Shown: piece by piece, positions 55,905 to 64,000 of the stretch
Layout: every line of letters begins with the position of its first letter
Numbering within the stretch: the stretch's first letter is position 1
From: Torymus aiolomorphi
Taxonomy: Eukaryota; Arthropoda; Insecta; Hymenoptera; Torymidae
Direction: 5' to 3'
Assembly (NCBI GenBank): GCA_036365515.1
Contig: CM070873.1
Location: 75,170,529-75,234,528, forward strand
Length of the DNA stretch: 64,000 nucleotides
Translations under genes and position numbers: made by a program
The notes under the pieces: generated by a model
Seen by the model: the letters and a program-made list of their open reading frames with translations, nothing else
What the model was told of the DNA's origin: nothing
Database searches by the model: none

Positions 55905-57660
55905 GTCCTCCCACATTGACCACCAGCTATTGTAGCGCTGTGCCTACGTTCCCTGCTTTGGCCGATGTCCGCCTGATGTGGTCCTTGAATTTCCAGTGCC
56001 TGTCGATCCATACGTCCAGGTACCGGATGCTATCCTGGAACTGTATAGTGTGTCCATCTAGTTAGAGTTTGGGGTGCTCGAACTTCCTTCTCTTAGTTAC
56101 GAGAATAGCCTCAGTCATCTCCTGGGACAGTTTGAGATCGTGGGCTTTTATGCAGCGGCCTACTATTTCTAGGGTCTAGTTGCATTTCCACTCTAGCTCT
56201 TCTATAGTTGCAGCTACTGCCATCATCGCTGCGTTGTCTGCTTATCCTACTAGAGCCACGTCTTTAGGTAGCTTAAGCCGCAGCAACCTGTCGTAATGTA
56301 TATTCCATATCGTAGAACCACTTACTGATCCTTGAGTGACTCCTGTCATGATCTCTACTTCTATGGTGCCACCTTCCGTTCCCACATTTAATATCCTGTC
56401 CTCTACGTAGCTGCTAGAGATCCTCATAAGATATTCAAGGAGCCTCTTCTTAAGGGCTTGATGTATATGTTACCAGTTGGTCGTGTTGAAGGCGTTTTTT
56501 TAAATCTAGAGTTAGCTCCGTGCAGAAGTCTTCCGGCTTCGCTTTTATGGAATGCTTTGTATACTCATTTCTGCACTTCCTGCACCGCATGCCGAGTACT
56601 CCGTCCTGCTCGGAATCCGTATTGCATTTCCGATAGCCCTTCGTTCTCCAGATCATCCAGTTTGCTCTGCACGCGGTTAAGAATCATCCTCTCATATAGC
56701 TTGCCCATACAGTCGAGCATACATAACGGCCTCCAAGAAGATGCTGACTTGCGATCCTTGTTCCCATCGTTTCGGGAAATGGCCTCTTTCCAGGCACGTG
56801 TTGAACAGGTCCAGTATCAGTTGAGGCTTCTCCCAAATAGTCGCTCTCAGAACTTGAGTACCATCGGGTTATCTCTTAGTGCATCCGATCCTTGACTAGA
56901 CTGAAGCTTCCAAATCACTAGGCGATTGGGCGTGCCTCAAGGGTCTCCATCGACATCGGTGCACAAAGCTTTCCAGCATTGCCTCTTACTTCGCTTGATG
57001 GCGTTTCGGAGCGCCTTTCTGGCATCCCTGTATCTATCCTCTTTCTCTTCTTGTTCTGCGCATCTTCTTTTTCGCACTCTCTGAGCTTTGCTCTGTTGTT
57101 TTTACAGGAGTTCCTTGGTGCTGAGATTTCTGAGTTGCGCCAGAAAGCAGGCCTTTGATTCTTATACTGACACCTCCGAGTCATGGATGCATCGCACGCA
57201 CGGCTCATTTCAGATGTGTAGTTTCGCGTCATGTCATCCGTCGTCGCAGTTACATCCAGTCCTGGTGTCCCCGAGATGCATTCTGCAAAGGCGTCCCCGT
57301 CAAATTTCTTCTACTACAATGATGGGTCCGGGTCATTGTCTTGCGCTCCCTTCCAATTTGCCCAAGTCTACCTGAAATGCCTCAAGCGATGCATTCGGGC
57401 AATAGTAGCAGCTATAAACTCCAATGCCATCCAGCACGCATTGTATGTATCCATTTCCTTTCTCTGCCGAGTCTACCTACGTGTTGGCCCCAGGCAGTAA
57501 GTCGATGGCCGCGTCGCCCAGGTAGTCAGAGTGTCAGCCACTGTTGTTCGGGTTTCTGTATTGTTCGGAGATGAGCAGAATACCCGCATCTTGTTCTACA
57601 GCCATTTGCTAAAGTAAGTCTTGCGCTGCTTGAGTCCGGTGTAAATTTATTTGTATAAAC
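55905..57660 (-). pseudogene. R1-like LINE ORF2 (endonuclease-reverse transcriptase), decayed
   Basis: Minus-strand sequence starts near 57660 with 'AKFIQINLHRTQAAQDLL', the usual beginning of an R1-type apurinic-like endonuclease, followed by 'DAGILLISEQYRNP'. The reverse transcriptase part has 'GVTQGSVSGSTIWNIHYDRL' (56427-56242), the motif before the catalytic box, and then a short 'ALVG' at the stop. Past it lies 'EMTEAILVTKRRKFEHPKL' and 'RYLDVWIDRHWKFKDHI' (56130-55950). Numerous stops and shifts break the frame and the 3' end is missing. R1-like LINEs retrotranspose by target-primed reverse transcription. Insertion into rDNA is not implied here. Confidence 0.75.
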
Positions 57661-58920
57661 TTAGCCATTTCCTTTCTGAAGTCTGTTCTCCTTCGCCTTC
57701 GCCAGGGCTGTGCAGTTTGTGTTCCCAGATAGATGTCTGTGGTCAGCTCCTATCGCCTCGCACTGGGTGCGCTTTGGTTCGTTCTCGCAGGTCGCGACAA
57801 GAAAGGCCGTGGACCCGTATAGGAAGCACGGCTTCATCACGTTGTTCCCTTTGTTGCAGTTGTGCGAGAGGTGCCTCGAAGTTAAGCATCTCAAATACCT
57901 CGGGACCGTGATCTTTTCTCGTATTCTGACCATAATCCAGCCCCAGCCGATCCTTGCCTTCCCCCTCTTGATGATGCCCAATCCGGTCGCACGTGGCATC
58001 GTCACAATTACCATATGCGTACCACCATACGTGGGGCGCATTGCCTTGACCTTTAGCGCTTCTACTGGAACCCAGCAACAGCAAGCGCCTTCTATACTTC
58101 GCTCTCAGTTATATCCAGGTTCATATCTCTCACGTCGAGTGCTACTTGTTGTGAGAGCTACCGATTTCTGCTGCAACTACACCTGTAATGTCATTGGCGT
58201 TACAGATCCTCTACATCTGTAGCAGTACATCTTCAGTCTTAGTTTGTCTGATTTTGTTGATATTTTCGAGGATTTGCTGCTTCTTTGTACTTCATCAGCT
58301 TGAGAACACCGGCGAAAGTCGCATTTTAGTCCTTCCTCCTGACCAGTATTGCATCTGATTTCGCTCTCCTCACAGTACTCTTCTTCTCCTCCTTGCGTTG
58401 TTTCCTCCTGCTTCTATTTTTGCTGGCCTCCCAGTCGCTTTCCGCATTGGAGCTAGCTTCTGGCATTGGTGGTGGGGACACTAGGGTATTTGGATTGACC
58501 CCTCTCGTCCCCTGGAACTGGGACTGGATGGTCGCTCCTTGATGCCTTCTCCGCCTATTGGTTGTTTCTTCGGTTGAGGGCGACCTTTCCTTCCTCTTTT
58601 CCTCTGACGCTGTAGTCTTTACGGAGACATTCGAGCTATATGGACTTCGGCCAGTTCAGCAGAATTATCGCAAAACTCGACTTGGTCTTGCTAGTCACTT
58701 CTGTTGCGCTGCTTGGTCGTCTCATCAAGGACACTACTTCCTGCAGATTCCCTTTGACACACTTGTGAATGTTACGTTCTTCGCCAACCACTGAGTCGGT
58801 TTTGTCTGGATTCGCCTGAATCTTTCCCAGTAGCTCATCTTCCCTCGTTTCTGCTCCCTGAATAATTTTCCAGGTGACGAGTACTCTGGTTGTTCTTGCG
58901 AGTGATTGGTCACTCATTTT
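57661..58920 (-). pseudogene. R1-like LINE ORF1 (Gag-like, zinc knuckles), decayed
   Basis: The first frame starts at 58917 (93 aa, charged). Around 58500-58280 a basic 'RSRRKQRKEEKKS' stretch precedes 'KSDAILVRRKD'. The last frame (58041-57661) has 'AMRPTYGGTHMVIVTMPRAT' register segments and a degenerate Cys/His array ('CLTSRHLSHNC', 'CFLYGSTAFLVATC'), the remains of two CCHC knuckles. Several frame breaks. It lies directly upstream of ORF2, as in R1-clade elements. Confidence 0.65.
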
Positions 58921-59213
58921 AGAAACCTTCAGTGGCCATCGGATCTGCTATACCCCGATGGGAGCCACCGGGTCTGCTATGCCCCGATAGGAACCATCGG
59001 GGGAACACCCGTTGCTTTGGTTACCCCCAAGTGTAGTCGATTCCGTGGACTTGTCACCCATTTTTGGTTTATTATTCAGTGTACCTTCCCCTAGCCAGTT
59101 TTGGTTCGCCCCGGGAGTTTTATTTCCCTGTGCCCTTCATATCTGACGAGCTTCCCCCTATCCGCCACCTGGGAAGGCGTCTGATGCGAGATTAGGAACT
59201 CGACACGGGATGT
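58921..59213 (-). other. Probable 5' leader of the R1-like LINE
   Basis: GC-richer sequence upstream of ORF1 with a repeated 'taccccgatgg.a.ccaccgg'-like motif (about 58950 and 58980). No gene. Confidence 0.4.
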
Positions 59214-60601
59214 ATATGGGAGCGTCCAGCAGAAACGGGCCACCGAGCGCGCGCGGTGCCTTTTGTCGCGTAAAAGGCGCTCTGTTTAACTCGTTCATAA
59301 TCGTATGCTGCGTCTTCGAAAAAAAAAACCAAGGACCTATATCGATAGGTTTTTTCCTGCTCTTTCCAATGGTGCCATTCTTTTTATTGCGAAACGCTTT
59401 TTTCCGGACGAAAACTCGAGTTGAATATTGAAAGCCATTTTTCTCAAAGTATATCATGTTTTTTTTCAAAATAAACTACACCATTGGAAAGTACAACTCT
59501 TAAGCTTCAAAACCCTATCTTGGAGAAGTTGGAGAAATAAAGGGTTTAAAAGTAACAACATGAAAAAGACAGCGCCGAGGGTCCGCGCGAGCCCCTCGCG
59601 CCCGTGCGTACGGCACGTTTAAGTGCACGCTTTATTCAATTCGCTAATAATCGTGTACCAAGTCTCTGAAAAAAGAACTAAGGACATATATCGATAGATT
59701 TTTTCCTGCTCTTTCCAATGGTGCTATTATTTTTATTCCGAAATACTTCTGTTCGGGATTAGTACCCGAAATTATGTCCACGCATTGGCATTGTAAGTTA
59801 CAAAACATTTTATATTTACAAAAAAGAAAGGGCGAAATAGCACATCGCGTGTATTAATCCGCCCTTGAGCATAGCGTAAAAAGTTCGGACAGCCGCTGTC
59901 TTTTTGATCTTACTATTTTTGAACTTTTCATGTTTCAACTTAAAAATATAATATTTTATAGTTTAAGACTTGTACTTTTGAAGAATATAATTCATTTTGA
60001 AGAAAAGACTGATACATTATTGAAAAAATAGAGTTTAAACATTCAAATGGAATTTTCAACTAGAAGGAAGCATTTCGGAATAAAAATAATAGCACCATTG
60101 GAAAGAGCAGGAAAAAATCTATCGATATATGTCCTTAGTCCTTTTTTCAGAGACTTGGTACACGATTATTAGCGAATTGAATAGAGCGTGCACTGAAACT
60201 TGCCGTACGCACGGGCACGAGGGGCTCGCGCGGACCCTCGGCGCTGTCTTTTTCATGTTGTTACTTTTAAACCCTTTATTTCTCCAACTTCTCCAAGATA
60301 GTGTTTTGAAGCTTAAGAGTTGTACTTTCCAATAGTGTAGTTTATTTTGAAAAAAAACATGATATACTTTGAGAAAAATGGCTTTCAATATTCAACTCGA
60401 GTTTTCGTCCGGAAGAACGCGTTTCGCGATAAAAACAATGGCGCAATTGGAAAGAGCAGAAAAAAATCTATCGATATAGGTGCTTGGTTTTTTTTTCAAA
60501 GACGCAGCATACGATTATGAGCGAGTTAAACAGAGCGCCTTTTACGCGAAAAAAGGCACCGCGCGCGCTCGGTGGCCCGTTTCTGCTGGACGCTCCCATA
60601 T
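59214..60601. mobile_element. 1.39-kb fold-back (MITE-like) element
   Basis: The arms (59214-59755 and 60068-60601) are reverse complements starting 'tatgggagcgtccagcag'. The loop is about 310 bp. Each arm contains the motif 'ctgctctttccaatggtgc' twice and an arm-internal duplication of the 'gaccaagg.c.tatatcgata' segment. TA at both ends suggests a TA target. The frames seen in both arms are the same non-coding sequence. Confidence 0.85.
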
Positions 60602-61282
60602 GTGTATGTATGTATGTAAGGTAGTGGAACCAGTTTTCAATAGGCACACAATTTTCGATAGCTTTCGTTTCAATATCAATTTAAATAAATTTCCGACAAG
60701 TATTAGTACTGAAAACAAATTTCTCACATTTATTAAACATTTTTAAATGTTATTATTGTATATTACCTTCGCTTACATAACGCTATCTATTAGAAAATCG
60801 GAATATTATGTGTTAACCTCACATTCGACGCCACTTTCGTTGCTCTCTTGACTCTGCTGTTAGGAAAACGACTTTGCAAAAGAAGAGTTTATTATAAAAT
60901 TAATGCGCTTTTAGGTTGCTTTAACACTTAAAAAGCAAAAAAGGGTATAATGTCTAAGATCAAAAAGTTAAAATATAATTTATTTACTTTTAACCTTTTT
61001 AATTGAGTTATCTAAGACTCCTACCGAATAGACATGCGTAATGAAATTTTCGATAGTCAATTTGTTTACTGTAAACCTTTGATAGATTTTAAATGTATTA
61101 TTAGTTTATTAATTTTACTAGATTCTGAAATAAATTGTATGTACATTTATTAATATTTATTGTAGTTGAAGTTTTTTGCGTACCACTTACAATTGTAGTG
61201 TAATGTATATTATATACTATTTGAAAATTTTTTAAATATATTTATTTGTTTTTTATATAGTAAATATTGTATACTTATAGAT
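60602..61282. other. AT-rich DNA without a gene
   Basis: No feature recognised; very AT-rich from 60640 on. Confidence 0.5.
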
Positions 61283-61735
61283 ACAGTCTTTAGCTACAAT
61301 TTTCACATCTTGAAAATTGATTATGCTCCCTTTGAATAGGAGATGCATAATTCAGTTGCTCGTTGATAAATTTAAGACTTAGGTGTCTCTAGTGTACGAA
61401 ATATTTATGCAATGAACTAAATAATATTGTAGATCTCTTATACGAAAGGACCGAAATCAACTTTCATTGTGTATAAATTGTAGCCAAAGGCACTACCTAT
61501 AAGCATACAAAATTTTCAGATCTTGAAAGTTGATTTTGGTTTCTTTGAATAGGAGATCCATAAGTCAGTTGCTCGTTGATAGATTTAAGACTTGGGTGTC
61601 TGTAGCGCAGGAAATATTTGGGCCCAATGAACTAAATAATATTGTAGATCTTATACGAGAGGCCCAAATTCAACTTTCACTGTGTGTAAATTGTAGCTAA
61701 AGACACTACCTATAAGCATACACAATTTTCTATCT
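61283..61735. repeat. Two-copy tandem duplication, about 222-bp unit
   Basis: Both units contain 'tttgaataggagat.cataa', 'cagttgctcgttgata', 'aatgaactaaataatattg' and 'actacctataagcataca'. They differ by scattered substitutions. Confidence 0.85.
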
Positions 61736-62525
61736 TATTACATAGAATATTTTGTATACTCATAGGTAGTGCCTTTAGTTATAACTTTCATTACTCAATA
61801 ACTCACTTATGGGCTGGGTGAATTTATTGCAGGAAATATTGTGACCGAATGGACAAAATGACTTGATTCATATTTGATATTATTCCTTATGACTATAATA
61901 GTTATGGCATGTACGTGTTACTTTTTCAAATAAAATTTATATTTAACATAATATTTTTATAAAAACATGCATTTTCTTTTATTTTACAATAATTTTTTTT
62001 GAAAATCGTATTAAATATGAAAACAATTTGATCCATCGGGTCCAAATATGTCCTGCGATAAAGTCTCTCAGCATATATTAAGTACTTATAAATGTGGATT
62101 TTTTTATAATAAATTATGGTATTAATTTATTTATATTATGACTATTTCTATTTATAAAACGTAATGTGAAAGACTTTTAAATTTACTGTTTTATTATTTT
62201 AGAAAAGTAAAGCAATTGTAACTTTTAGTTTCTAACCTCAATATTCTGTTCACGTTTCACAACCTATCAACAACTAGTCATCTACGTATCAAAAACTACT
62301 CTAATGCCGAAGCTGGTTATTGAAAACTACTCTCGCGACATTATATTTTTAAAAATTATTTTCTTAATTAATATTTATTAAATCTGAACTTTTTTTTCAT
62401 TTACTGTATTTGAACTTGTTCTATAACTTTATAAAAAAAATAATTGTTTTCTTCAATAAAACTATTGGTTTTTGCAACAAAACTTTACCTTGCGTCTAAC
62501 GCTATGGAAAATTGGTTTCACTTAT
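61736..62525. other. AT-rich DNA without a gene
   Basis: No feature recognised. Confidence 0.5.
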
Positions 62526-63034
62526 GAGGCGTTTCACGTCAGCTCTCCAGGCGCGGCGCGCGAGCGCGAAATCATGCTGTTTTCAGCTTGTGTTTGAAGG
62601 GCTAAGATGTATCTAAAAAAAATAATCCCCAAGTGATTTCGATGTATTTTTTCCTCAGCTTTCCGATGGTGCTATTAGTTTCTCAAATTTTTTCAATTCT
62701 AAGTATTTCTTGAATAATATCTCGAAAAAATCAAAAAACCCCTATGTAGAAAAAGGCTATGTCCATGTAAAATTTCCTCCTCTTTCGATTTAACAGGTCA
62801 AAAAAAATATTAAAAATATAGTTTTTGAGATATAACACGTTTTATGTTTTTTTGAGGTTAGAATTGAAAATTTTTGAGAAACTAATAGCACCATCGGAAA
62901 GCTGAGGAAAAAATACATCGAAATCACTTGGGGATTATTTTTTTTAGATACATGTTAGCCCTTCAAACACAAGCTGAAAACAGCATGATTTCGCGCTCGC
63001 GCGCCGCGCCTGGAGAGCTGACGTGAAACGCCTC
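62526..63034. mobile_element. 0.5-kb fold-back MITE with TTAT flanks
   Basis: The arms of about 170 bp start 'gaggcgtttcacgtcagc' and are almost perfect inverse copies. TTAT lies on both sides (62522-62525 and 63035-63038), a likely 4-bp duplication. Its inner arm contains 'cagctttccgatggtgctatt', similar to a motif in the larger fold-back at 59214-60601. Confidence 0.85.
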
Positions 63035-63626
63035 TTATGTATGTATCAAAATTTTGTCTGCCATATAACTCTTGAACGAATGGACATTATGAACTGAAAT
63101 TTTGTATTTATCTTAGGTATATATCACTGAGACCTGATTAAATTTTCGAGTCAAATGGATGATTTTAAGGTCTCATTTGGATAAAATAACAATTTTGCAA
63201 AAAATTTTTTTTCAAAAATAATTATTAAAGATATGCAAAATGGAGACCGATATTCTTAAAGCACATTTGATTTCCTTCGAAATTATGTGTTTTAAAACTA
63301 CTCGCTAGTTATATTTGGCTTAAAATTGAGGATTTGGAAAAGTAGCTACTTTTTCGAAAAATTAACTAATTATATGAAATGTAAATAACTTTTTGGGCAT
63401 TTCATCTTAAAGATGCATATAATATAAACACGTATTCTTGAAATACGCTAATCTTCCTCTCTATTTATGTCTTTTAAGCCTATTTTGAACCACCAACTTT
63501 GAACTAAATAATGCTTTTTTAATGAATTAAAAAATTTCTTTAGCAATTTATTTTTATAAATAATACATAAAATATTTTTTTCAAACTTTTTATATAATGT
63601 TTTATAATTTTAGTAGATTTCGTCGG
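63035..63626. other. AT-rich DNA without a gene
   Basis: No feature recognised. Confidence 0.5.
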
Positions 63627-63803
63627 GTGAGAAAAAGAAGGTTCTATCTCAAGATAGCGCGTGGAAAGGTCCTATCTCAGTCGAACACGTAAGACGGTGG
63701 CCTCTCATATCTCTTCTAGCAGCAAGATGGCACCATCTTACGTGCTCATCTCGAATAGGACCTTTACACGCGATTTGCCGAAATAGAAGCTTGTTACCAC
63801 CCG
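63627..63803. repeat. Imperfect inverted repeat, about 175 bp
   Basis: 'gaaggttctatctcaaga.agcgcgtggaaaggtcctat' on the left pairs with an inverse copy on the right, and 'cacgtaagacggtggc' with 'gcaccatcttacgtg'. It is probably a small decayed MITE. Confidence 0.65.
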
Positions 63804-63825
63804 ATCACTCTTGTCATATAGTACA

Positions 63826-63949
63826 TTACGCACCAAGGGAGGGAAGTAAGACATCCCAACCCGCGTGTGATATTAACGCCCGAGCCTTCGGCTCGGGCGG
63901 TAAACACGCGGGTTGAGATGTTCTACTTCCCTCCCGTGTTGCGTATACC
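63826..63949. repeat. Compact hairpin MITE, about 124 bp
   Basis: 'gggagggaagtaagacatcc' and 'aacccgcgtgt' on the left have inverse copies on the right. A perfect GC-rich hairpin 'cgcccgagccttcggctcgg' lies in the centre (63877-63899). The whole unit folds into one long stem. Confidence 0.8.
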
Positions 63950-64000
63950 ATTTTGTCTGATGTATTCCCTGGAGGTAAGTATATTATTGTCTTTTCACCC

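Noticed and set aside
55667..58794. Plus-strand frames of up to 170 codons over the LINE
   Set aside because: They are antisense to the R1-like ORF1 and ORF2, which carry the recognisable motifs.

Overview
This is a eukaryotic, AT-rich, non-coding window made almost entirely of transposable elements (TEs) and tandem repeats. Everything recognisable (BEL/Pao and Ty3/gypsy LTR elements, a Penelope-like element with a GIY-YIG nuclease, an R1-like LINE, a DUF4817-type mariner, a Mutator-like transposon, many fold-backs) fits an arthropod. An insect is most likely, possibly a hymenopteran, but that is inference from TE types, not from a host gene. I found no host protein-coding gene and no intact rRNA or tRNA gene. 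The layout resembles a heterochromatic TE graveyard or piRNA-cluster-like locus.

Region by region. 1-4.3 kb: short tandem arrays, three tRNA-like (SINE-like) units and a decayed minus-strand gene. 4.4-15.1 kb: a Ty3/gypsy element on the minus strand (LTRs 14847-15091 and 4405-4599) with most of pol deleted; a nearly full-length BEL/Pao element (5966-13358, plus strand, 5-bp target duplication TCCCT) has jumped into its gag. 15.1-20.7 kb: fold-back arrays of a 30-40-bp minisatellite on both strands, interrupted by a 1.56-kb insertion. 22.1-28.1 kb: a 6-kb inverted-repeat element with a 0.8-kb MITE-like insertion; a rearranged second copy lies at 35.5-38.6 kb. 28.2 kb: remnant of a minus-strand LTR with a tRNA-Lys-type primer site. 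29.1-33.9 kb: a 4.8-kb palindrome of two divergent mariner transposase pseudogenes. 35.0-35.5 kb: a small fold-back.

41.5-55.5 kb is a three-level nest. A DNA transposon with about 2-kb inverted repeats and a broken DDE-like transposase gene (minus, 50.4-52.6 kb) has a Penelope-like element in its left arm (43329-50159, 12-bp target duplication). That element in turn contains a 4.06-kb Mutator-like transposon (44644-48706). The Mutator-like gene is the best-preserved gene here: three exons joined by consensus introns give an open frame of about 888 residues, in which a Mutator-type transposase is fused to a complete DEDDh 3'-5' exonuclease domain. I regard this as the most interesting system in the window.

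55.9-59.2 kb: decayed R1-like LINE (minus). 59.2-64 kb: several fold-back MITE-like elements and one tandem duplication, with otherwise featureless AT-rich DNA.
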